Of a DNA stretch of 64,000 nucleotides, positions 45,422-56,307 are shown piece after piece. The notes beneath the pieces were generated by a model, which was given only the letters and a program-made list of their open reading frames with translations, searched no databases and was not told the origin of the DNA. A program made the translations under genes and the position numbers. The stretch is from the NCBI GenBank assembly GCA_030549335.1, contig CM060198.1:49565353-49629352 (forward strand), in the 5' to 3' direction. The DNA comes from Pontederia crassipes (Eukaryota; Streptophyta; Magnoliopsida; Commelinales; Pontederiaceae). Each line of letters starts with the position of its first letter. The stretch's first letter is position 1.

Positions 45422-46975
45422 TCAATCAAGTGATTGTGACATTGAAATCTCAATGCTAGATTTAATTCTATTTGCTTTTTTGGGCCTTCCTTTCGATTTC
45501 ACACGAGGAGGATCATGTATAACAATATTTACTCCTTGTGAACTAATTGCTTTGGCTAATGGTGTGTCTATGGAATTATTAGGAGCTGCGTTAATAAATG
45601 ATAGTTTTTTTGACAAACTCTTCAACAAGTACAGAAGCAACATCAAAATGCTCAGCTGACCGCAAGCCCATTTCAGTAGCCATCCTCATATTATATTTAT
45701 AATCTAATTTCTGAATTGGAGTAATAATGCGTTGTCCATTGCATATTTCATAGGACTTGTAGTTAATTGCCCGCGCCTTTAAGTATCTAGCATCCAATGT
45801 CCAACGTTTAAGGATGTACTATTCTGAAATCCTTACAACCTTATCATTGTTCATAACTCAAGATGTGAGAACAAAATATTCCATCCCGCTCGTACATTTT
45901 GCAAGAGCAACTGACTGATACACTCGGATCATCATTGTACACAATAATGTTCTTCTTTTTGTCTTCTGTCCCTCCCAAATACACCGAATAGACAGTTAAG
46001 GGTGACATATCCTCAATTTTAGTAGAATGAAAATCAAACATGTGCTATAATTGTTTTTGGAACAAGGAAAAGTTTTTTTGAGTGTAGATTGAACCCGCAT
46101 GTATTTTTAATTGATTTCTTGTAATTACAATAGCCTGACTATTCATACACTTGAAGTCTTCTCGCTCTTCCGCCTCACGATGAGAACAAACTGCCTTATC
46201 GTATTGGTGTACAAAATCAGTTAAGGATGTATTAGAATTTACATACCCATAAAAAAAAGCGTTAATGCTTTCGGATCTCTGAGTTGTGCGCATGCCTGCT
46301 GCAAATACATCCTTCAAGTAAGTTGAAGCCCAATGACGACGCTTTTCATACATAATAGCAAGCCAAAGACCATTCTGAATGTCGTATTTTTCCTTCAAAC
46401 ATAACCCCTTTTCATCGAATTCTTCAGTACTCGAAGAACCATGAATCCAATTCTTCAGTAATCTGATTTGAAGCCATCCTTAGCATATAAATCATGAAGA
46501 TTGATCATGACATTTTTTTGAATATGTCATATACAATACATGTGGCGTGTGTTTGGAAAGACTTTTTGAATTGCGTTGCCCATAGCAATATCTTGGTCTA
46601 TGATAATACATATAGAATGTTTTCCAAACATGCAATTTAACCATGTTTTAAATAGCCAAACAAATGTGTCTTCAGTTTCATTAGCTAATAAGGCACAACC
46701 AAACAAAATCGATTGTCTATGGTGATTTACACCTGTAAAAGGGGTGAACGGCATACACAATTTGTTCGTTCTATAAGTTGTATCAAAACTTACAACATTT
46801 CCAAAAGTGCAATAAACCTTGAATCTGTCCAGAAGACACTTCTTGCCATGCTGTTTTCGCCCACTTTCCACTCAAAAATAAATCCTTCATCATCGGTCAT
46901 TTTACTTTGAAAATATCTAATGACCCCCAAATATTCTTCACCGACATTATTCTTCCTTATTTTCTTCAACGACAT
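45422..46975 (-). pseudogene. MULE transposase, FHY3/FAR1-related (broken)
   Basis: Read leftward. 46975-46790 gives the lead-in to the catalytic domain (DDEGFIFEWKVGENSMARSV). 46871-46527 has VVSFDTTYRTNK and IIIDQDIAMGNAIQKVFPNT, the first two acidic positions of the DDE transposase fold. 46398-46045 has TTQRSESINAFF, with the likely Glu. 46041-45844 has a SWIM zinc finger (CSCKMYERDGIFCSHIL). 45797-45422 is the FRS-type tail (DPPRVKSKGRPKKANR). The parts are in different frames with stops between them, and the N-terminal FAR1 DNA-binding domain is absent. Known of the family: FAR1/FHY3 transcription factors derive from such transposases, but the terminal repeats and target duplication mark this one as a transposon. 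Confidence 0.88.
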
Positions 46976-47455
46976 TATTCTTCCTTATTTTCTTCAAATG
47001 ACCCCAAACATTTTACTTTGGAGGACAGCGGCGGCCAGAGTCAACAACCTGCCGGCCATCGATGCCCTAGATATGGTGTTCGTGAAAATGGAGCGATGCC
47101 TGGATGCCGCCGATGCCCTAGAAATGCTGCGGCCGAAAATGGTGCGTGACCACGCGAGGGAGGAAAAATGGGATAATGGGAACCGAACCCATACGTGAAC
47201 CGCACAATGAACCGCTTGAACCCATACGTGAACCACGCAACATCATCCAGCCGTCGGATCGTCGATCAACAATGGAACACAGTTGTGGACCCATTTAAGG
47301 TCCACAACATCCTTTTTCCCGAAAGGACATATTTGAAGGATATAAGGGCGCCCAGGTAGGGGAATGGAAAAGAGTCCAAATTGATACCAAACATAGTTTT
47401 TATAACATTTTTCCTACCGCGATTGAAGTTTTGGGGGAAATATAAAATAAATTAT

Positions 47456-48310
47456 ATTTAGTCGTAGGCACACAATTGACTCTTTCCTCTTCTGCTTTCT
47501 TGCAGAAGCAACACCTGAAGTTTGGCGAAGCTGACCTAGAAATGCGTGTATGTTCAAGTGATCACATATGTTTTTGAGACTGTTTCTAGACTTTACTTTA
47601 ATCTGCCAGTCACTTCTAGACTGTGAAATTTAGTGTACTTTGTGTTAAGAAGGAATTTGTATAGACTTTCTATACCTTCTGATGTTTTCGGCCCACAACA
47701 GCATAAGTTTACAATCTATTTTAACATGACATTTACAGTTTGTATCTTTCGATATAAAGAAAATAAAGAAATCGTTGGTGATTGTGAAGTAAGCTGTAAC
47801 TTCGGAATCTTGTACTCTGGATCTATTTTTTGCTGTAACTCAGATAATAAATTTTGTTTCTCTGGTGAAACTGTTATGAGTATCCTCCAACATATGCATT
47901 CAGCCTATTCTGCATAAAATAAAAGTTTGTTGATGACTTTTTTGCAGAGACGTTTTAAATTATATGCATTATTGCTACTGTTGGTTTACTTAATTTTGAT
48001 TAAATTTAGGTTCATCGAAGAGGTAATAATTCTTGATTAAAACTGGATTCGGATAAGCATTTAAGTTTCCAAGGTTTATTCATTGAATAATTTTCAGAGT
48101 TAAAAGGATGACTAGTAAGGTGGTAGCTTTAGGCTTTTGGAGAGACTTGTTACATCTGGAAAAGAATTATGTGATCAAAATTATATCTCATTCGCCTTAG
48201 ATTGCAGGTTTTTACAACACCATTTTCGATGTCCCTTGCATTATTAATAGGTCTCACAATGCTACATCAGAAAGATTTGAGAAAAGGTTTTGCGTGTGTC
48301 CAACATGTTA
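47456..48310 (+). pseudogene. unrecognised host gene, copy 2: exon-2/intron region up to the solo LTR
   Basis: Matches copy 1 at 19990-20444, 21235-21446 and 27994-28180 without the copy 1 insertions, so it shows the older arrangement. The conserved open frame at 47633-47917 (also in copy 1 near 20262-20444) is probably intron. The candidate exon at about 47506 carries a 4-base gap relative to copy 1. Confidence 0.4.
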
Positions 48311-50395
48311 TGTAACGACCCAGATTTTTAGGTTTAATAAATATATATTTTATTATTTTATCTTGAAATATTGTTATTACTATATTTAATAATTCCGAAA
48401 ATAAAAATAAAATAATTGAGAGGAGTTTGATTTGGGATGGGATTATTCAATTAATTTCGTAATTTATCTAATTAAATATTAGAATAAATAAGGAGTGGTT
48501 AAAGGGATAAATTAGAGGATTTAATTTGATTGAGATTAGATAATATGGTTAGAGAATAATTAAAAATCTATAAACACTATAAATAAGAGTAGGGGGGGTA
48601 CGAATGACTCCGTCTGCGTGATTTTCGGCTTCGTCTTCGGCGACCTCAGAGGACAAGGCTCGCAGGTACGTAGGGGAGATTTTATTGTTTAGCGTTGCGT
48701 TAATATTCACTGCACGATTGTTGTGGGTTCTACTCGTTTCTGGACACGATGTCGTCTAGATTCCTGTCAACGTTGGGGTGTGGCTCCAACGGAAATTGAC
48801 GAGTAGCGACATGGTTAGGAAAAAAAAAGGAAGATTTACGCCAATTTTTCTGGAGATGCATATCCTTCGTGTCTAACGAATTGTTCACGTGAGGACTTAG
48901 AGTGGGGAAAAGGAATTAATGTAGAAAAAAAAAGAGAGAGAATTGTCGAGAGCAAAATAAGATGGAGAGAGAGAAGTAGAGAGAGCAAGATAATAAAAAA
49001 AAAAAAAGAATCGAGTTATGGCCGCCAAAGCAAGTACTATTCCTATCATGCTTTGGAGAGAGAGAAAATTAGGAAAAAGGTGGGAAAGTAAATTAATTTG
49101 TTAACCTTCATGCAGAGAGAAAATAAAATTCAGGAGAGAAAATTTCTTTCTCCAACCTCTCGGCCAAAATATATATATATATATATATATAGAAAAATAG
49201 TACAGAGAGTATACCATCTAGAGTTATTATTTATTTTTAAGTAAATTTTAATTACTGATTATTATTGTTGTTATTAATTAATTTGATGTATTAATGATAT
49301 TGTTGGTGATTGATTTGTTCATACTATGATTTTGATTGTATTGCTGACCTACTTAGTTTGGAGTTCAGAATTTATCTCATTGATAATTTATTTAAAGATA
49401 GACATTTTAGGTAAACAAGATAAAAGCCGAAAGCTACTGGGCCCATGTTCACTGATTGCCACTAAGCCGGGACCAATTGAATTGAATTGAATTGAATGGG
49501 GCAGATAGTGTAAAAACTATGGCTGTCCTGTGTATGGTCACTCGTCCCCCACCATACACGAACCCATTGAATCGTATTGGGCTTGCCGTGGCACTGATCC
49601 CCCACTGGCCTGCATGAAAGTGGCATGGTGTCCCTTAATTGACTGAGCGCTCCTCATTGAATTGGATAACTCCGAACATTGAAAATCGAATCGAATTGAA
49701 TTGAATTGAAATTGGAATTGCAGTAAATAGAATTAAATCATGGTCATTTGGATATATTGCATGGAGTTGGCAATTACTATTGCCCTATTGAATTGAATCG
49801 TTATTGGCCAATGACCATTGATTATTGAATTGGAAATTGTTAATTGAATATTGATTTATTAATCAGGTAATTGATAATTATTAATTGGAACAATTGTTAT
49901 TGATTTACATTGGTTTGTTGACCAAAGCCTGATATATTGTTCATATTGATAAATTGTTATTTGATTATTGTATTGACTGCTCAATCGACTCATTATTGAT
50001 TTTACCTTATTTTCGATTGAGCATATTGATTGTCTTTTAGACCCTACGTACTGAGTATTTTTTTTTATACTCATGGATATTTCCCTGTACCTGGATCCGT
50101 GCAGGTGAGAGTACTTCGATAGAGGATGATCCTGCAGGTGGCTATGCTCAGTGATAGACGGATGTTGCACATGTTCTAGATTGAGTTGTCTAGTTTTTAT
50201 TATTTCCGCATTTATTAGAATTGTGAACTTATTAATATTTTAATTATTTTGAGTATAATATTATTAGTTGTTATTATTGAAAAAGTCTTCCGCAATTATT
50301 GTTTATATTCCGCAAAAATATTTTATAGAAAATTGAGTAGCGCCTCTGGGACGACTCTGAGCACGTGAAAGTCACGTGGGCCTCGGGGCGTTACA
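48311..50395 (+). mobile_element. solo LTR (LTR retrotransposon fossil), 2.1 kb
   Basis: Starts TGTAACGACCC and ends GGGGCGTTACA, a clean inverted pair. Exact 5-bp target duplication TGTTA (48306-48310, 50396-50400). Copy 1 keeps the uninterrupted site CCAACATGATACTTGC at about 28174-28189. A promoter-like CACTATAAATAAGAG near 48576 and a GC-rich stretch after it suggest plus orientation. No coding part. The exact flanks imply a fairly recent event. Confidence 0.88.
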
Positions 50396-50400
50396 TGTTA

Positions 50401-51235
50401 CTTGCAATTGGGAGCATGAGTGTAAGTTTTCATTTTTTTTTTTTGAAGAATTTATGGGCATTCTATTGAGTCTCAGATTTTATCAGAGAAAAACGATAAG
50501 AGAAAAAAAATGAGATTTTATCAACTGGTGGGTGGGGATTTGTTACGGCTTACTGTAGCGATAAGCTATGATTTTTTTTCCGTCAAAGATAAATTGTGAT
50601 TTGCAAGTAAATTCTTTTTGAGAGATTTGTACAGTTCCAAAGTAGTGTGTTGACACTGCAATCATGTCATAATTCACTCCATGTTATTTGTTCCAAGTTT
50701 TCTAAAGCAATCTATAAACAAGTAGTTATTTACTATAAATAATCATTTGTTGTAGCGAGATGATATTTTGGCTCCAGATATCATCAAATTTAGGTGTCCG
50801 TGTCACAAGTCATAATAGCCTCTTCGTCAAGGAACGGTGATGTTTGCTCCGGGTGGATTTTTTCTATTGTAATCAATGTCTAATTGAATTATTCGAAACG
50901 ACTTTGGAATGTGAATCTAAAATGTCTTATTTTCTCAGCACTATTTTATAGTGAATGCCAGCTAATCAGCTTGCATTTCTATGCCTGAAGGCAATGATCT
51001 AGTTATTCATTCCTTTATTATCCTGTCATCCAGTGTTACCCATCTTTTTATTTGGTGTAAGTTCTTTGCAAAATGGCTTATTGATCACATCCATTGGTTT
51101 TAACTAGGGTTCTTAAGATTGATCTCTACTTTTTTTCTGAATGAATTGTGGTAGTCTTGTTTCCTGCTCAATAAGACATTTTGATGGTATTAATCGTACT
51201 TGGGCCCTGAACTTTTATATTCTTTTAGTCTACAG
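50401..51235 (+). other. intron-like sequence of the host gene (copy 2 only)
   Basis: About 640 bases (50430-51060) have no counterpart in copy 1, where the nested LINE/LTR/CACTA block stands instead. 51060-51235 matches copy 1 at 38579-38757. No coding or RNA feature recognised. Confidence 0.45.
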
Positions 51236-51522
51236 CGGAGTGATGAAACACCCATATGGTCTGAGGAGATGCTGCTTTACCTATACAAAGGGGGCTAATA
51301 GAATTATCAAAAGAGTTTAACATATGCAAGAAGCTAACATATTGGTATATCGACCCTCAAGTTCATGTTTGGCGGCACAAGCTTATGGGGTTCAATTCAT
51401 ATTGTGGAAATGCATTCCTAATGTTTTGCCATGATCTGCAATGTGGATGGGAGCCCAGTGTTGCTCACATTATGAGGTTCTTCTCATATGTGAAGAATCA
51501 TAAGCACAAGAAAGAGGAGTAG
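51236..51522 (+). pseudogene. last exon of the unrecognised host gene (copy 2, uninterrupted)
   Basis: After a TAGTCTACAG acceptor the first frame reads PIWSEEMLLYLYKGG. The continuation, LIELSKEFNICKKLTYWY and on to FFSYVKNHKHKKEE with TAG at 51520-51522, is in another frame, the two differing by one base in a run of Gs. Copy 1 shows the same shift. Composition is that of an ordinary soluble host protein, with no hallmark I can name. Confidence 0.45.
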
Positions 51523-51932
51523 GGCAGATAAAGAAACATGTATGCCAGTGAATGAATGTGTTGTTTCAGAGGGAAGCAATTCGGATCATGTAAATGGATA
51601 TTCAGATTAGTGGATGGACCTTGGACCTTTGACTAGTCAAGTGTTATTAATTGAGGCCTTGTCATGTACCATATTGTAACATTTTGATATGTGATGACTA
51701 GTTAGATTTTGATCCTATTGATTGTGAAGCTTCTTCCATTAGAATTCTATTTATTTTGTTACTTGACTCGAAGATTGGATTATTTGGAGGGGATTCTTTT
51801 GTTATTGTTTCTTCTATATTTCTCTTGTGGATGTCGAGATGTTACTTTTGAATTCTCAAAGACATGTTGTGAAGTTGCTGCTACCTTCTTTTAATATGTA
51901 GAGCTGCATTGGCCACTGACATTATATGATGC

Positions 51933-51990
51933 TCTCTCTCTTTCCCCCCTCCCTTCCTCCCTCTCTCTCTCTCTATATATATATATATAC
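51933..51990. repeat. CT/TA-rich simple repeat
   Basis: Compound run of CT, CCCT and TA units, expanded relative to copy 1. Confidence 0.85.
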
Positions 51991-52169
51991 ACACTCTTGA
52001 TGGTGTTGTTTATTTCAATTTTCTGTTGTTACTATGACAAATTAATCTTTTATTGATGATTCTGAAAGCGAGAAACAAAGTAAGTAATTCAGTATTTCCA
52101 AAAGATGATAAGGGGCTCAAGATTTTTTTAGGAAAAGATATTATCTATTAAAGTAAGAACCACAAGGGT

Positions 52170-52567
52170 CTTGGTACAATATTTGAAGGATGCCCAAAAG
52201 GGGGACTCACTCTCAAAAGGTATCATTAACTATTGAGCGACCTTTAGCCACTTAGCAACATGATTTACTTGTCGATAATGGTGCCTTACATTCCATTGTT
52301 CAAAGAAAAGATAGTAGATGAGTAATATCTTTGATGTACTATTGAACTCTCCATAGTCTTTTTGAGGATGAGTTCTGCCAAGACAGTTGAATCGGTTTTT
52401 ACAAGCACAAGGGTGAATTCTAAATATTTGCAATTCTTTAAGCCACCAAGTAATCCAGTCTCCAAGGTGGATCCGGCATCACGTCTCAAAGCACATACAA
52501 TCATCAATTGATCTAATGATAAAGCTTGCACCCCTGCCTCCATGGCCGGCTCCCATTTGACCAATAG
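52170..52567 (-). mobile_element. LINE RNase H remnant, copy 2 (left part)
   Basis: Minus-strand frame 52564-52286 has VKWEPAMEAGVQALSLDQ and FTLVLVKTDSTVLAELIL, the RNase H-like tail of the LINE also seen at 42480-42830. It ends where the gypsy element begins; the rest of the LINE resumes at 63154. Confidence 0.65.
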
Positions 52568-53395
52568 GTATGCAGATAAGAAGTTTCTAATATCTCCTGA
52601 TTATGTCATGTGTTCTGTTCAACAAATTCCATAGCTTTTTGGACAGCAGTGTAGTGGTCCCCCCACCTTTCCAGCTTGTGCAGTCCTGTAGTACCTGTTA
52701 AAAGAGTCAAAACAGCAAGCATCAAAGTCCTTAAATAAAAATTAAACAAGTATGGATTAAGACAACATATATATCAACTATATTATTAAGTAGGGATGAT
52801 CTTATAGAGGAATGATAACCTTATGCCCCCAGAACGATAGCTTTGTGCAAATTAATGATAACTTGTGAAAATTTGATTATGATTATCCAAATGTGATCAA
52901 TTCAGAACAGCAAGGAGTTAGGACAATAATTAAACAATTGCCTAATAACCTTACACATCGAAATGATAATTTTGCCCCCAAAAATGATAACTTGACACCA
53001 AGAACGATAACTTCTGTATTTGAGTGATAACTTTGCACAAATCAAATCATGACCATGCAAATATGATTAATTCATAATAGTAATGGATTTAGGGCAAGAT
53101 AACAACTAGAAATCAGCTCAATTAGCAAATACACATTGGAATCATAACTTTACATCTTGAAATGATAACTTGCCCAAAAAATGATAACTTGGTACATAAA
53201 TGATAACCTTACAGATTTTAACCATTCAGAACCTCTGTGCACATGAAATTGAATAAAAATGAGGATGGTCAACTAGCAATCACAATTTATTGCATTCTAT
53301 GCATAATTGACCAAATGTAAGGCAAAACGAGGGCTCGATAGATGTGAAATGGATAGAAAATAGAGTAAAACTATAATATGATCAACTAGTGATCA

Positions 53396-55163
53396 AACTC
53401 CCCAAAGCTTAGCCTTTTGCTTGTCCTAACATTCAGATATTGATAATAAAACTTGAATAAAATAGTTCACAAGTGAAATTAAATCCAGTTGATTAAAGTC
53501 CAATGAGTTTCCCACTTTGCCAACACTCCATTCTTTCCAAAATTCAGTTTCTAGCTAAGGAATCACAAAAGCTAAAGCAAATTTAAGCCATAAAAAAAGT
53601 ACTAATAGTTATTGAATTGGATCTCAGGAATTGTCAACTTTACTAAAAATGTTGAATTATAAATCTCCTCATGAACATATTTTTGCACTACTTAAATAGG
53701 TTTGGAAACCTGACTTTTATTCATAGAAATGCAAGTAAACAGGTTGAGACTTGATTTTTATTCATGTTGGTCACAGGATAAAAATCCTAACTTTATTCAG
53801 GAGAGGTTCCTTTTCGAAATTTCACTCTCTTTATTGATGCATGCATGCAATGTAGAAATGCAACTTTGTTCTTTTTCTTTTTCTGTTCTATTTATGAAGT
53901 GAGCAATAGTTCAAACTCAAGTAAAGTTTAGATCCCTTAGAGCAAATACTCAAGTTTTCCTATTTAACATGGCAGCAAGAGCCTTGACTCCCTTCTAGAC
54001 ATTTTCTACTTTCAAATCAATTTATGAGTGCTAGCTAGTGTTACCCACAAAAAGGAAAATTTTCAACTGAAATTCAAATTCAAATGCATCTCAAAGGGTA
54101 ATCTGATTGAAGCAAAAAGACTAGTAGCCAACTTGACTACTTGGTATTGGAGTGTACTAACTATTATATTAAAGGATTTCACCCATTTTGTACTTAAAAT
54201 GAAGGCAATAACTCCGTTGAGCAATATCAGTGATAACTTGTGATAACTTGTTGAAATTACTGATAATTGGGTGAAAACAGTGATAACTTGCTGATAACAA
54301 TGATAACCTGGTAATAATTAATGATATTAGCTTTGAAATGAATTAGAAACATGGTGTAAAGTTAAAAAATGCACCAGGTTCCTCCGCCAAGCTTATTTCC
54401 AGCATTGCCCTCAGTGGTGAAAAATATAGCCAAGGGAGAGGGTATTAAATTTTTGAAATTGTGCATTGGGTATTGCTTCATGTGATTCCTTCATGTGAAC
54501 TAGAGGCTTGTGTGCAATCAATTCTACAAAGAATTGGAGAATAATCAGCAAAGTATTGAGTGTCATATCAGAAAACAACAATGATAAGTTATGCAATGCA
54601 CAATGTAACAATGCACTGAATTGCACTGAAATTTAGCAATGGTAGATGTGGATGACTGATATGAGTGATAATTCAGATATCATTATGATAATTATAGCAT
54701 GCACTAGAAGATAATATCAGTTATCAGTGACATTTCAGTGAGAAAAGTCAAGTTTGAGTCTAAGAGTACTCCCTAGGTGAAAATTCATGGGTGGATCTGA
54801 TTCCTCTATGATTTATTCCTGCAAAACAGAAAAAAATATGTATGAAATTGCTTGGGTTGCCTCCCAAGAAGCGTCATACTTTAGTGTCTTAGGCTAGACA
54901 TTACTTCACTAGAGTTCAACTAGGCAATTGTGGTGGATCTTGCAATATCAACACTTCCTTAGTTGAATCCATTGCTGTGGGGTTGTATAACTTCAATCTT
55001 TGTCCATTAATCTTGATATATCAGCATTATCATTGACAAGGTCCACAGCTCCAAAAGGGTATACTTTGTGGACTTTGAAGGGTCCATTCCATCTGGATTT
55101 CAGTTTTCCAAGAAATAATTTGAGCCTTGAGTTGTAAAGCAATACAAGGTCTCCAACTTGGAA
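53396..55163 (-). mobile_element. 3' non-coding internal region of the gypsy fossil
   Basis: Lies between the integrase region and the partial LTR. It has a further cluster of TGATAACTTG motifs near 54230-54310. The short open frames here have no recognisable domains. Confidence 0.6.
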
Positions 55164-56080
55164 TTACTTCTTCAAGATCCTACTATCATGCCACCTCTTT
55201 ATCCTTTCCTTGTAGAATTCAAAATAATGGTAGGCATTAAGTCTAATCTCATCCAATTGCAGAAGTCTTTTCTGTCCACAAGCATTTAGGTCATAATTCA
55301 AAACTTTGACTACCCAATATGCCTTGTGTTTCAACTCAATTGGCAAGTGACAATTTTTGCCATAGACTAACTTGTAAGGAGAGACACTAATTGGAGATTT
55401 ATAGGCTGTTCTATAGGTCCAAAGTGCATCATTTAACTTCATGCTCAAATCTTTTCTTGTCAATTAAACAGTCTTCTCTAAAATGACCTTTATTTCCCTG
55501 TTTGAAATCTCAGCTTGGTCATTTGTCTATGGGTGGTAGGCTGTTGAAACTTTGTGCTTTACCTCATATTTGCGCAAAAGATTTTCAAAACTTCTTTCTA
55601 AGAAGTGACTGCCTCCATCACTGATAACTACCCTTGGAACTCCAAATCTTGAGAAAATTATATCCTTGAACATTCTAATAACAGCCTTGGAGTCAGCAAC
55701 TATCGTGGGGATTGCCTCTATCCATTTGGACACATAATCAACAGCCAACAATATGAATTTATATTCAAATAAAGTAGGAAAGGGGCCCATGTAGTCAATG
55801 CCCCAAACATAAAAAATCTCAACTTCTAAAATTACATTCTGTGGCATTTCATTCCTTTTAGAAATTGACCCTACTCTTTGGCACACATCACAATCTTGAC
55901 ATACATATGAGCATCCTTGAATAGACTAGGCCAATAGAAACTTGATTGGAGGACTTTAGATGCTATTTTCTGAGTAGCCCCATGCCCTCCATAAGGTGAA
56001 GAATGGCATTCATGCAAAATATCCTGAAATTCAGTCTCAGGCACACACCTTCTAATGCCATCAGGAGATTTCTTGAACAA
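55164..56080 (-). pseudogene. gypsy fossil: integrase region
   Basis: Contains the zinc-binding head and the core of a retroviral-type integrase, with phrases typical of plant gypsy elements ([28 protein letters not shown]) and the downstream YRTAYKSPI and SPYKLVYGK phrases. Broken. Confidence 0.85.
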
Positions 56081-56307
56081 GAATGGATCATCCCAATAAT
56101 AGTCTTTTATGTCATGGAAGAATTTCTTTTTCTAATGGTAGGAATAATCAGATGAAATGATTCCACAGGCTAGGAAATTCACAATGTCAGCATACCATAG
56201 AGTTGGGGCAGCTGATATGGCCATTAAGAAGTCATCATGGAATGAATTATTGATAAGAATTGTTGGGAATTCCTAAATTCCTTCCATCCTGGACAAATGG
56301 CCAGCCG

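Larger units (their letters stand above)
44106..47321. mobile_element. Mutator-like element (MULE) of the FAR1-related type, 3.2 kb
   Basis: Long terminal inverted repeats of about 228 bases, 44106-44332 and 47094-47321, agree at nearly all positions (ends GGGAAAAAGGATG). Exact 9-bp target duplication AAAGGACAT at 44097-44105 and 47322-47330. GC-rich minisatellite-like sequence inside the left repeat (GGGCATCGACGTTCGCC and GCTGCCTTGGA(C/A)CC units, 44340-44765). A broken FAR1-type transposase is on the minus strand. It sits about 130 bases from the junction between the two duplication copies. Confidence 0.93.
19990..47455. repeat. large tandem segmental duplication, copy 1
   Basis: Aligned blocks with copy 2: 19990-20444 with 47456-47917; 21235-21446 with 47915-48128; 27994-28245 with 48126-48310 and 50396 onward; 38579-38770 with about 51060-51245; 40706-40755 with 51241-51290; about 41873-42900 with 51290-52567; about 43113-44105 with 63154-64000. 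The gaps between blocks are transposons private to one copy. Copy 1 runs straight into copy 2 at 47455/47456, so the duplication is direct and adjacent. It contains a dead host gene and a LINE that predate it. Confidence 0.88.

Noticed and set aside
45844-46975. Domesticated FAR1/FHY3 host gene
   Set aside because: It lies between 228-bp inverted repeats with a 9-bp target duplication, lacks the FAR1 DNA-binding head and is broken, so it is a transposon gene.
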